This document shows positions 26,825 to 35,719 of a stretch of 64,000 nt of DNA, in pieces. The number at the start of each line of letters is the position of its first letter. Position 1 is the first letter of the stretch. The notes under the pieces were generated by a model that saw only the letters and a list, made by a program, of their open reading frames with translations, was not told where the DNA came from and did not search any database. The translations under genes and the position numbers were made by a program. Source of the DNA: Salinimicrobium sediminilitoris (GTDB lineage Bacteria > Bacteroidota > Bacteroidia > Flavobacteriales > Flavobacteriaceae); NCBI RefSeq assembly GCF_020866905.1, contig NZ_JAIVCC010000005.1:422088-486087 (forward strand). Direction: 5' to 3'.

Positions 26825-27925
26825 ATGAAAAGTAAAAAAATAAGTTTTGGGATGCTCCTCTTGCTGGTTTTTGCAATGGGATGTAGCGATTCAAGCGGTC
26901 TGGATGAGGATACGTCGTTCTTAAATACAGTTAACACTGAGAATATCGATGCAATCTTCGATATTACAAATGATAACTCAGGAAACGTAACAATTACACC
27001 TACCGGAGAAGGTGTAGTAAAATACACCGTAGTTTATGGAGATAATTCTGAAATGGACGAATCTGTTACTTTAAATCCGGGAGAAAGTACTACTCATTCT
27101 TACGAGGAAGGTTCATATACAGTTAATGTTGTGGCAAAGAACCTTGCTGGAGAAGAAGTTACTGCTGAATTTCCTTTGACCATGACATATCGTGCACCGG
27201 AAAACGTGGTCATTAATACCGCCGGTAACATGAGAGTTTCGGCAAGTGCAGATTATGCTGAATCTTTCCTTGTTTATTATGGAGATGTAGAAAATGAAGA
27301 AGGTACTCCTCTTGCTATTGATGAGGAATTACCACCTCATACTTACCCTGCAAATGGAGGACCTTACACTCTTCGTGTGGTTGCACTAAGCGGAGGTGCT
27401 GCGACTACTGAGGAGACTAAGGAACTATTCGGATTGCCTATTACCTTTGAAAGACCGGGAGTGGCATTCTTTGGTACTTTTGACGATTGGGGACAACAAG
27501 CTTTTGAAGTAGTCGAAAATCCAGATCCTTCAGGAAATAATACCAGTACTACCGTTGGCAAATACACTAATGGACATGCTCCATGGAGCGGTACCTATAG
27601 CCCATTAAACATTCCTATTGATTTCGGGCAAGGTCAGGTGATTACCATGATGGTCTATAATCCAGACCCTGCTAACATTGGAAAAATGTTTAATATGGAA
27701 CTTGAGTGGGCCATTGGAGCAAGTGAAGCAAATCCTTATGGAGCTGTAGTTAAAACACCAATTACTACTTCGGGAGAATGGGAATTGCTAACCTTTGACT
27801 TTAGCGACATGGAGTCTATTCCAGATGATGCCATGTTTACCCAGATGGTGTTCAGGTTTAATGACTCAGCCGAAGGACAGCAGGAAGTTATCTTCATGGA
27901 CAATATAACGCTAACAAACGACTAA
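26825..27925 (+). CDS. Surface glycan-binding lipoprotein (SusE position), PKD-like and jelly-roll modules
   Basis: The 366-residue lipoprotein has the lipobox VFAMGCSDSS (Cys19-20). Residues about 45-115 and 115-200 look like two PKD/Ig-like modules ('AIFDITNDNSGNVTITPTGEGVVKYTVVYG'; 'YAESFLVYYGDVENEEG'). Residues about 205-366 look like a beta-sandwich carbohydrate-binding domain ('GVAFFGTFDDWGQQAFEVVENPDPSGNN', 'ITMMVYNPDPANIGKMFNMELEWA'). No catalytic motif was seen. From position and build it is a surface glycan-binding protein that holds beta-glucan near the SusCD complex. The next gene starts 1 nt after its stop. Confidence 0.82.
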   Translation: MKSKKISFGMLLLLVFAMGCSDSSGLDEDTSFLNTVNTENIDAIFDITNDNSGNVTITPTGEGVVKYTVVYGDNSEMDESVTLNPGESTTHSYEEGSYTVNVVAKNLAGEEVTAEFPLTMTYRAPENVVINTAGNMRVSASADYAESFLVYYGDVENEEGTPLAIDEELPPHTYPANGGPYTLRVVALSGGAATTEETKELFGLPITFERPGVAFFGTFDDWGQQAFEVVENPDPSGNNTSTTVGKYTNGHAPWSGTYSPLNIPIDFGQGQVITMMVYNPDPANIGKMFNMELEWAIGASEANPYGAVVKTPITTSGEWELLTFDFSDMESIPDDAMFTQMVFRFNDSAEGQQEVIFMDNITLTND

Positions 27926-27926
27926 T

Positions 27927-28898
27927 ATGAAAACGAAATTAATAAAGGGAATAAGTCTGATTTTTGCCAGCCTTTTAATTCTGGGTTGTTCAGACACAGA
28001 TTATGAATTTGGTGATCTTGCAGCACCGTCAAACATTGAACTTCATGCAGATATTGTAGGAGCAGATGACGAAAATCCTTACGGAGGAGGATCGGGGGAG
28101 GTTGTCTTAACAGTAACCGCAGATAATGCCATGACCTATGAAATCGACTATGGCACCACTACAGATCCAAATTTTGTGCCTTTTAAAGGTCAGGCTTATA
28201 AAAGATTTACTCTACCTGGAGTAAACACATATACTATTTCCATAATTGCCTACGGTCGTGGTGGAACTACTACGTTCGTTACCCGTGAACTTACAGTAAA
28301 TAGCGTGTATAATCCAGACCCTGAAATCATCACCGCCTTAACAGGTGGAGATTATATGGAAGAAGAAGGTGATGGTGCCAAGACGTGGGTGGTAGATAAA
28401 TCTGTAACAGGCCATCTGGGAGTGGGACCATGGACAGGTTCAGTTGTTCCCGAATGGTGGGCTGCCGGAGTAGAGGAGAAAGTTGGATCTGCAGACTGTT
28501 TATATTCTGCAACCTATACCTTTACTCAGCAAAGTGAAAACAGCTTTACTTTATCTGTAGATGCGCCAGAAGGGGCTTTTACCAAGACCGGTGATCTTAC
28601 TACACTTCCCAATATTCCAGATTCAGGAGAGGAAGCTTGTTATGACAGTTATGATGGCGGTACCTCCGAATTAACTTTTGGTCCTTCAACAACAGGCCTA
28701 GATGCTTCGACACCTTCAACCCAAACAAGTATCAATCTTGTGGGGACTCAGACCTTCATTGGTTATGGAGCAGTACAGAAAGAATATGAAATTCTTGAGA
28801 TCACACCAGATTACTTGTATCTAAGAGTTCAGGGTACTGAGGTAGGCAATGCCTGGTATATGAAGCTTGTTCCGGCGGAAGAAGTGCCGGCTGAATAA
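27927..28898 (+). CDS. PUL surface lipoprotein (SusF-position glycan-binding protein)
   Basis: The 323-residue lipoprotein has the lipobox LLILGCSDTD (Cys near 21). The N-terminal module (about 30-120) has the pattern 'ADIVGADDENPYGGGSGEV', closely matching the N-terminal module of the following GH16 ('EIVGSSASNPNGDGSGEI'). A second part contains 'KTWVVDKSVTGHLGVGPWTG', a recurrent segment in lipoproteins next to GH16 genes of Flavobacteriia (recalled, not searched). There are no catalytic residues. It probably binds beta-glucan at the cell surface. It begins 1 nt after the preceding stop, suggesting translational coupling. Confidence 0.78.
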   Translation: MKTKLIKGISLIFASLLILGCSDTDYEFGDLAAPSNIELHADIVGADDENPYGGGSGEVVLTVTADNAMTYEIDYGTTTDPNFVPFKGQAYKRFTLPGVNTYTISIIAYGRGGTTTFVTRELTVNSVYNPDPEIITALTGGDYMEEEGDGAKTWVVDKSVTGHLGVGPWTGSVVPEWWAAGVEEKVGSADCLYSATYTFTQQSENSFTLSVDAPEGAFTKTGDLTTLPNIPDSGEEACYDSYDGGTSELTFGPSTTGLDASTPSTQTSINLVGTQTFIGYGAVQKEYEILEITPDYLYLRVQGTEVGNAWYMKLVPAEEVPAE

Positions 28899-28985
28899 TT
28901 GCCGAAGAAACCTGAAGATTTCCGGAGGAAATTAATATCCTCCGGAAATTTACCAGGTTTGCATCATCAACTTTATACTTTAAAA

Positions 28986-30074
28986 ATGAATTATCGAAAG
29001 CTATTTTTGAAGCTCGGGCCATTCTTTTGCCTAATTTTTTGGATTATTCCAATGAGCTGCAGCAGTTCTGACCCCAATGAAAATGACACCTCGAAGCTTT
29101 CTGATCTTACGGTTGAGGTGGAAATTGTTGGTAGTTCTGCTTCCAATCCAAACGGAGATGGCAGTGGAGAGATCAATGTCTCTTTTTCAGCAAAATATGC
29201 CAAATCCTATAAAGTCAATTTTGGTAATGGTGAGGTGTTAGAAACTACTTCAAATAAACTTTCCTACACTTATGTAGGAAGCGGAACTAATACCTACCAG
29301 TTATTTGTTTCTGCTTACAATGGGAGTGAGTTTATCTCTAAAGGAGAAACAGTGACCATTTTTGTTACTCAAAGTATGATCTTTTCTGAAGAATTCGATT
29401 ACAGTGGCGCACCCGATGCAACCAAGTGGACCTATGATATTGGCAGGGGCGATAATGGCTGGGGTAATAGTGAATCTCAGTTTTATACAAACCGACCTGA
29501 AAACGTCGAAGTAAACAATGGCATACTGAAGATAACTGCCAAAAAGGAAAATTACGAGGGTGCTTCCTATACATCCACTCGTATGAAAACACAGGGTAAA
29601 TTTAATTTTAGGTATGGTAAAGTTGAGGTAAGAGCAAAATTGCCTCAGGGCGGAGGTACCTGGCCTGCTATTTGGACTTTAGGCTCAAATATTACCTCTG
29701 TTAGCTGGCCTGCTTGCGGGGAGATTGACATTATGGAACATGTAGGCAATAATCCTAATACGGTGATTAGTGCTATCCACACACCTTCGAGCTACGGGAA
29801 CACCCAAAATAAAGCTACTACATCAGTACAGAATGCTACTACAGAATTTCATGTCTATGGTCTGGAGTGGACTCCCGAGAAACTGGTTTTTTCGGTTGAT
29901 GGTAAGGTGCATTACACCTACAATCCAACAACTAAGAATCCAAGTACCTGGCCTTTTGATTCTAATCAATTCCTAATATTAAATATAGCTGTAGGAGGCA
30001 CTTTAGGTGGTACAATAGATCCCGGTTTTGTTTCCAGTACCATGGAAATAGATTATGTAAGAGTATATCAATAG
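28986..30074 (+). CDS. GH16 endo-beta-glucanase lipoprotein (laminarinase-type)
   Basis: I chose ATG 28986 because it starts a lipoprotein signal (FWIIPMSCSSSD). The in-frame TTG at 28899 immediately follows the previous stop and encodes a polar leader. After the lipidated Cys comes a PKD-like module (about 35-125) shared with the preceding lipoprotein. The GH16 catalytic domain (about 128-362) has 'WTYDIGRGDNGWGNSESQFYT', and the active-site motif GEIDIMEHVG gives nucleophile Glu246, Asp248 and acid/base Glu251. Similar bacterial enzymes cut beta-1,3-glucan (laminarin). Lipidation suggests cell-surface display. Confidence 0.9.
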   Translation: MNYRKLFLKLGPFFCLIFWIIPMSCSSSDPNENDTSKLSDLTVEVEIVGSSASNPNGDGSGEINVSFSAKYAKSYKVNFGNGEVLETTSNKLSYTYVGSGTNTYQLFVSAYNGSEFISKGETVTIFVTQSMIFSEEFDYSGAPDATKWTYDIGRGDNGWGNSESQFYTNRPENVEVNNGILKITAKKENYEGASYTSTRMKTQGKFNFRYGKVEVRAKLPQGGGTWPAIWTLGSNITSVSWPACGEIDIMEHVGNNPNTVISAIHTPSSYGNTQNKATTSVQNATTEFHVYGLEWTPEKLVFSVDGKVHYTYNPTTKNPSTWPFDSNQFLILNIAVGGTLGGTIDPGFVSSTMEIDYVRVYQ

Positions 30075-30110
30075 AAATTTTTCCTCACAAAAGGGTAAAA
30101 AAAGAAAATA

Positions 30111-31547
30111 ATGAAAGGGTTAATAACAACTTTACTTTTGCTCTTCATCTGCGTTGGTTGTAGCGGTGATAGTGAAACAGATCCACCGGCACCTCCTCAA
30201 CCTCCACAGGTGGAAAATGAGGTGGATTTCTACCTTACCACCGGAGATCAATCCCAAAAATTTAAAAAGCAAACAGGACTTCTTGCTTTTGGAACATTAA
30301 ATAATACTTATCCTTCTATCGAGATAAGTACGATAGAAACTTATCAAACTGTTGAAGGTTTTGGTTTCACCTTAACTGGAGGTAGTGCAGATGTCATCAA
30401 CTCCCTCAACAACAGTAAAAAACAGGAATTGCTCCAAAAACTATTTGGGAGTAATGAAGACGGAATTGGAATTAGCTATTTGCGCATTAGCGTAGGTGCC
30501 TCAGATCTTGATGCCTCTGCTTTCACATATAATGACCTTCCTGAGGGCCAAACAGATGAAGATCTTTCAGATTTTAGTCTGGAACCCAATATGGATAATG
30601 TTATCCCACTCTTACAGGAGATCCTGAAGATTAATCCCGATTTAGGTATAATGGCCACACCCTGGTCCCCACCTGTTTGGATGAAGGACAACGACAGTAC
30701 TATTGGAGGAAATCTCCAGCCAGAATATTATGATGTCTATGCAGATTATTTGGTAAAATACATTCAGGAAATGAAGAAACTGGGTATACCTATACATGCC
30801 CTTACGCCTCAAAATGAACCTTTACATGCGGGGAATAATCCCAGCATGCATATGACGGCATCAGAACAAGCAGATTTTATTAAAAATGCATTGGGACCTG
30901 CCTTCGAAAATGCCGGAATAGAAACAAAGATCATCATTTATGATCATAATGCAGATAATCCCGATTATCCTATTTCTGTTCTCAATGATCCTGATGCCAG
31001 ACAGTATGTTGCAGGTTCAGCTTTTCATTTGTATGGAGGTGATATTTCAGCATTGTCTACAGTACATGATGCTTATCCAAATAAGGATATTTACTTCACC
31101 GAACAATACACTTCTTCACAAGGTGAATTTGGAGGTGATTTAAAATGGCATTTGCGGAATGTGATCATAGGATCTATGAGAAACTGGAGTAAAACTGCGC
31201 TGGAATGGAATCTTGCTAATAATGCTAATTATGGCCCACATACCGATGGAGGTTGCACCACCTGTAAAGGAGCAGTAACAATAAGCAGTAGCTCTTCCTA
31301 TACCGAAAATGTTGGTTTTTATATCATAGCACATGCCTCGAAATTTGTTTCTCCCGGCTCCGTGCGCATTTCCAGTAATATTATTGGTGATCTGTACAAC
31401 GTTGCTTTCAGGACACCATCAGGAGACAAAGTGCTCATTGTACTTAATAATGGCAACAGCTCTCAACCTTTTAATATAGAATTTAAGGGGGAGTGGATCA
31501 CCAGTTCCCTTAATCCGGGTGCGGTAGGTACTTATGTGTGGGAGTGA
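30111..31547 (+). CDS. GH30 beta-glucanase lipoprotein (probable beta-1,6-glucanase)
   Basis: The 478-residue lipoprotein (lipobox ICVGCSGDSE, Cys near 17) has a Pro-rich linker followed by a GH30 (beta/alpha)8 domain with beta-sandwich tail. Landmarks are 'YQTVEGFGFTLTGGSADVI', 'LRISVGASD', 'MATPWSPPVWMK', the acid/base Glu236 in TPQNEPLHAG and the nucleophile Glu331 in 'YFTEQYTS'. GH30 enzymes in beta-glucan PULs often attack beta-1,6 linkages, which would debranch laminarin or cut pustulan-like chains. A glucosylceramidase-type activity is the less likely alternative. Confidence 0.87.
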   Translation: MKGLITTLLLLFICVGCSGDSETDPPAPPQPPQVENEVDFYLTTGDQSQKFKKQTGLLAFGTLNNTYPSIEISTIETYQTVEGFGFTLTGGSADVINSLNNSKKQELLQKLFGSNEDGIGISYLRISVGASDLDASAFTYNDLPEGQTDEDLSDFSLEPNMDNVIPLLQEILKINPDLGIMATPWSPPVWMKDNDSTIGGNLQPEYYDVYADYLVKYIQEMKKLGIPIHALTPQNEPLHAGNNPSMHMTASEQADFIKNALGPAFENAGIETKIIIYDHNADNPDYPISVLNDPDARQYVAGSAFHLYGGDISALSTVHDAYPNKDIYFTEQYTSSQGEFGGDLKWHLRNVIIGSMRNWSKTALEWNLANNANYGPHTDGGCTTCKGAVTISSSSSYTENVGFYIIAHASKFVSPGSVRISSNIIGDLYNVAFRTPSGDKVLIVLNNGNSSQPFNIEFKGEWITSSLNPGAVGTYVWE

Positions 31548-31568
31548 CCGGGACTAAAAACTACAGCA

Positions 31569-33323
31569 ATGAAAAAATTCATACTTTCTGCCTTTCTTGC
31601 AATTTCTCTTGCAGGATTCTCACAAGGAACGAAATCTTCGGAATTTCTTCACACCCGTAATCAAAAGATTGTAGACAGTAATGGCGAAAATTTACTTCTA
31701 AGAGGAATAGGCCTGGGAGGTCACATGCTGCAGGAAGGATATATGCTAAAAGTGCCATTTTCAGGACAACAGTATGTGATAAGGGAGCATATTGAAGAAT
31801 TGATAGGACAGGAGAAAACTGAAGAGTTCTACGAGGCCTGGCTGCAAAACCACACCCGAAAGATAGATATAGATTCCATGAAGAGCTGGGGCTTCAATTC
31901 GGTCCGCCTTCCTATGCATTACAATCTTTACACCCTTCCGATAGAAGACGAGCCGGTGAAAGGTGAGAATACATGGCTGGAAAAAGGATTTCAAATGACC
32001 GACTCCCTCTTGAGCTGGGCAGAGGCGAATGAAATGTACCTTATTCTGGACATGCATGCTGCTCCGGGAGGACAGGGGCATGATGTAAATATTTCGGACA
32101 GGGACCCTTCCAAACCTTCTCTTTGGGAAAGCGAAGCAAATCAACAAAAGTTGGTGGCATTGTGGAAGAAACTGGCAGAAAGATACAAGGATGAACCTTG
32201 GATTGGAGCCTATGATATCATCAATGAGCCTAACTGGACCTTTGAAGAAGGGAAACATAAACATGGAATTCAGGATACTTTAAATGCACCTCTTAAAAAG
32301 CTTTTAGTTGACATAACACGAGCTATTAGAGAAGTAGACAATAACCATATTGTCATCATTGAAGGTAATGGTTGGGGGAATAATTACAACGGGATCCTTC
32401 CGCCGTGGGATGATAACATGGTGATTAGTTTTCACAAATACTGGAACTACAACGACACCGGTTCCATTCAGCAATTCCTTGACTTCAGGGAAAAATACAA
32501 CACTCCTGTGTGGCTCGGGGAAACCGGAGAAAATTCCAATGTCTGGTTTACAGATGCCATAAGGCTGATGGAGGAAAACAATATCGGATGGGCCTGGTGG
32601 CCTCTCAAAAAATTAGGATTTAATAATCCCCTTGAAGTGCTGGTAAATCCGGGATATCAACAAATTCTCGATTACTGGAGAGGAGAAGCTGAAAAGCCTT
32701 CCGAAGAAGAAGCTTATGCGGCCTTAATGCAACTCGCCGAAAACACTAAACTCGAAAATAATTATTTTCATAAAGGAGTCGTGGATGCGATGATTAGACA
32801 GCCGCATTCAGAAAAAGCCATTCCTTTTGAGAAGATTACGCTCCAAGATGAGGCAGTTCTTAAAGCTGCCAATTATGATATGGGAGAGCTGGGAATAGCC
32901 TACCACGATAATGTTGCAGCCAACTATTATATCTCAACGGGCGGAGAAAGGCAAAGCTGGAACAATGGCCGCATCTATCGCAACGATGGAGTTGATATAT
33001 ATCCAAAGGAGCCCAGAACCCAATATGATGACGTCTACGTAGGTGACATGGAAGCTGAAGAGTGGCTACAGTACACTTTCCAGGTATCCAAAAATGGCAA
33101 TTTTGAGCTCTCTTTCAAAACTGCTGCCGATGCTCCCGGAAAAGCTGCCGTTGAGATCAACGGAAAGAGATATCCGGCTTTTGTTGTTCCCGACAGCGCC
33201 GGAAAATGGATTGAAACAGCTATAAAAGACATGTCCCTTCAAAAAGGACAAAACAGGCTGAAAGTTCTAGTCGTAGACGGGGGCTTCAAGCTGGAAAAGA
33301 TAAAAATAAACCGTCAGGAATAA
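31569..33323 (+). CDS. GH5-family glucan hydrolase with C-terminal CBM6-like module
   Basis: The 584-residue secreted protein has a signal peptide ending near residue 19 (LAGFSQG). The GH5 domain (about 25-370) shows 'WGFNSVRLPMHYNL', 'LILDMHAAPGGQ', acid/base Glu220 in 'DIINEPNW' and nucleophile Glu318 in 'VWLGETGEN'. The C-terminal about 130 residues ('EEWLQYTFQVSKNGNFEL', 'GGFKLEKIKI') resemble a CBM6/CBM35-type beta sandwich. The GH5 subfamily is not certain; exo-beta-1,3- or beta-1,6-glucanase would fit. It lacks a lipobox, so it is probably periplasmic or secreted. It starts 21 nt after the GH30 gene. Confidence 0.85.
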   Translation: MKKFILSAFLAISLAGFSQGTKSSEFLHTRNQKIVDSNGENLLLRGIGLGGHMLQEGYMLKVPFSGQQYVIREHIEELIGQEKTEEFYEAWLQNHTRKIDIDSMKSWGFNSVRLPMHYNLYTLPIEDEPVKGENTWLEKGFQMTDSLLSWAEANEMYLILDMHAAPGGQGHDVNISDRDPSKPSLWESEANQQKLVALWKKLAERYKDEPWIGAYDIINEPNWTFEEGKHKHGIQDTLNAPLKKLLVDITRAIREVDNNHIVIIEGNGWGNNYNGILPPWDDNMVISFHKYWNYNDTGSIQQFLDFREKYNTPVWLGETGENSNVWFTDAIRLMEENNIGWAWWPLKKLGFNNPLEVLVNPGYQQILDYWRGEAEKPSEEEAYAALMQLAENTKLENNYFHKGVVDAMIRQPHSEKAIPFEKITLQDEAVLKAANYDMGELGIAYHDNVAANYYISTGGERQSWNNGRIYRNDGVDIYPKEPRTQYDDVYVGDMEAEEWLQYTFQVSKNGNFELSFKTAADAPGKAAVEINGKRYPAFVVPDSAGKWIETAIKDMSLQKGQNRLKVLVVDGGFKLEKIKINRQE

Positions 33324-33355
33324 ATTTTTGGACATTTCTGAAAAATGAACAACAA

Positions 33356-35683
33356 ATGAAAATTACACACATAGTTTTAGGATTTGGAATTTTACTAACT
33401 ACCGGCTGTGGCGTAAAGGCCCAGGATAAGATAACTGCGCCATCAAAGGCAGAAATTGAGACTAAGGTAGATGAGCTTTTGTCTAAAATGACCCTTGAGG
33501 AAAAAGTTGGACAAATGACCCAGGTAACCCTTGATGTTATTGGGAAAGGTGACGACCGCTTTACCAGCTATGAGCCTTTTTCTCTGGACCGGGACCTCGT
33601 CAAAAAAGCAGTTTCTGAATACCACGTGGGTTCTTTCCTAAACACCGCAAATAACCGCGCCCTTCCAAAAGAGAAGTGGTATGAGGTGATAAAGGAACTT
33701 CAGGATATCAACAAAGCTGAAACCAGGTTGGGAATTCCTATAGTATATGGAGTGGATATGATCCACGGCGCAACTTACACCGCCGGGGCTACTATGTTCC
33801 CCCAACAGATAGGGCAGGCTGCAAGTCGTAATCCTGAGCTTGTCCAACGCGGGGCTGAGATCACGGCTTATGAAACACGTGCCAGCGGAATTCCGTGGAA
33901 TTTTTCTCCGGTACTGGATTTGGGAATGGATCCGCGTTTCTCAAGAATGTGGGAATCTTTTGGAGAAGATCCATATTTGGCATCTATTCTGGGAGTAGCG
34001 ATGATAGATGGTTATGAAGGCAAGAACAACAACATTGGCCATCCTGAGCATGTTGCTTCAACATTGAAACATTTCCTCGGCTACCATGCTGTAACTTCGG
34101 GTAAAGACAGAACTCCGTCGTACATCCCTGAAGATGCTCTTAGAGAATACCATCTGCCTCCCTTTAAGGCTGCAGTAGATGCAGGTGCACATACGATTAT
34201 GGTGAACTCCGGGATTATAAATGGAGTTCCTGTACATGCCAATTATGATCTGCTTACCTCTCTTCTTAAGGAAGAATTAGGTTTTGAAGGATTGGTGGTG
34301 ACCGATTGGGCCGATATTGAAAATCTGCATCGTCGCGACCGTGTAGCTGAATCTGATCGCGAGGCCATAAAAATGGCTATAAATGCCGGAATCGATATGT
34401 CAATGGTGCCTTATCAATATGAGGTGTTTGTAGATAACCTGGTGGATCTGGTAAAGTCGGGTGAGGTTGAGGAGTCGAGAATTGATGATGCCGTGAGAAG
34501 GATCCTTAAAGTTAAGCTTGCTCTTAACCTTTTTGAAACTCCTGTAACGCATTACAAGAACTATCCAAAGTTCGGAAGCAAAGAGTTTGAACAGGCTTCC
34601 TATGATATGGCTGCGGAATCTATCACGCTGCTTAAAAATGAGGAAAACATACTTCCGCTTGAGAAAAATGTGAAAGTGCTCGTAACAGGTCCGAATGCTA
34701 ATTCAATGCGTACGCTTAACGGGGCCTGGACCTATTCATGGCAGGGAGAGAAAACACCTGAGTTTGCGGAATCCTATAACACAATCCTGGAAGCGATTCA
34801 GAATGAGATTGGAGAGCAGAACGTGACTTTTGTTCCGGGCGTATCTTATGTTGAAGGAGGCAAATATTATGAGGAGGAAAAAGTGAATTTTGAGAAAGCT
34901 ATTTCCGAAGCTAAGAACGTAGATTACGTGATCCTTGCTGTAGGTGAAAATACTTATACTGAAAAGCCGGGGGATCTTAATGATCTCTACCTGTCTGACC
35001 ATCAAACGGAATTAGCCAGAGAACTTGCAAAGACCGGTACCCCCGTGATTCTTGTCCTTAACGAAGGGCGCCCCCGGATTATCAGTAAATTCGAAAGAGA
35101 AATGGAAGCCATCGTACAAACTTACCTCCCCGGAAACTTTGGAGGAGATGCACTGGCAGATGTTCTCTTTGGAGATGTCAATCCTTCCGGAAAACTGCCG
35201 TATAACTATCCTCGTTATCCAAACGCACTGATACCTTACATTCACAAACCTTCTGAAGAACAAGCCAAGGCTGAAGGAGTTTATAACTATGAAGCCGATT
35301 ACAATCCGCAGTTCTTCTTTGGAGACGGGTTAAGCTATACCACATTTGAATATTCAGATCTTAAGTTGGATAAGAACGAGATCAATACCACCGGAAGCGT
35401 CACTGTAGAAGTAAAAGTTACCAATACCGGAAAAAGAGCAGGAAAGGAAGTTGTGGAGCTATACACTTCAGATCTTTATGCCAGCCAAAGTACACCCGAT
35501 GTAAAAAGATTGAGGAGGTTTGAAAAGATCTCTCTTGAACCTGGTGAAACAAAAACCGTCACCTTCACCCTTAACGCAAATGATCTTGCCTACGTCACTC
35601 CAAAAGGAGAATCGCTGGTAGAGCCGGGAGATTTTGAGCTAATGGTGGACGAACTCAAGACCGGGCTTGAGGTGACCAACTAA
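33356..35683 (+). CDS. GH3 beta-glucosidase (lipoprotein-type)
   Basis: The 775-residue protein begins with a signal that may be lipidated (LLTTGCGVKAQ, Cys18). The GH3 N-domain has 'MTLEEKVGQMTQ', 'YGVDMIHGATY', 'RFSRMWESFGEDPYLAS', 'KHFLGY' and the nucleophile Asp317 in VVTDWADIEN. The GH3 C-domain and a fibronectin-III-like tail follow ('FFFGDGLSYTTFEYS', 'VKVTNTGKRAGKEVVELY'). It probably removes terminal glucose from beta-glucan oligosaccharides in the periplasm. It is the first of two adjacent GH3 genes that differ enough to suggest different linkage or length preferences. Confidence 0.93.
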   Translation: MKITHIVLGFGILLTTGCGVKAQDKITAPSKAEIETKVDELLSKMTLEEKVGQMTQVTLDVIGKGDDRFTSYEPFSLDRDLVKKAVSEYHVGSFLNTANNRALPKEKWYEVIKELQDINKAETRLGIPIVYGVDMIHGATYTAGATMFPQQIGQAASRNPELVQRGAEITAYETRASGIPWNFSPVLDLGMDPRFSRMWESFGEDPYLASILGVAMIDGYEGKNNNIGHPEHVASTLKHFLGYHAVTSGKDRTPSYIPEDALREYHLPPFKAAVDAGAHTIMVNSGIINGVPVHANYDLLTSLLKEELGFEGLVVTDWADIENLHRRDRVAESDREAIKMAINAGIDMSMVPYQYEVFVDNLVDLVKSGEVEESRIDDAVRRILKVKLALNLFETPVTHYKNYPKFGSKEFEQASYDMAAESITLLKNEENILPLEKNVKVLVTGPNANSMRTLNGAWTYSWQGEKTPEFAESYNTILEAIQNEIGEQNVTFVPGVSYVEGGKYYEEEKVNFEKAISEAKNVDYVILAVGENTYTEKPGDLNDLYLSDHQTELARELAKTGTPVILVLNEGRPRIISKFEREMEAIVQTYLPGNFGGDALADVLFGDVNPSGKLPYNYPRYPNALIPYIHKPSEEQAKAEGVYNYEADYNPQFFFGDGLSYTTFEYSDLKLDKNEINTTGSVTVEVKVTNTGKRAGKEVVELYTSDLYASQSTPDVKRLRRFEKISLEPGETKTVTFTLNANDLAYVTPKGESLVEPGDFELMVDELKTGLEVTN

Positions 35684-35719
35684 AAATATTTTTAATCCCT
35701 ATTACCAAATAAACAAAAT

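Noticed and set aside
28899-28985. Upstream in-frame TTG extension of the first PUL GH16
   Set aside because: It would place a polar 29-residue leader before a perfect lipoprotein signal; ATG 28986 is the better start.
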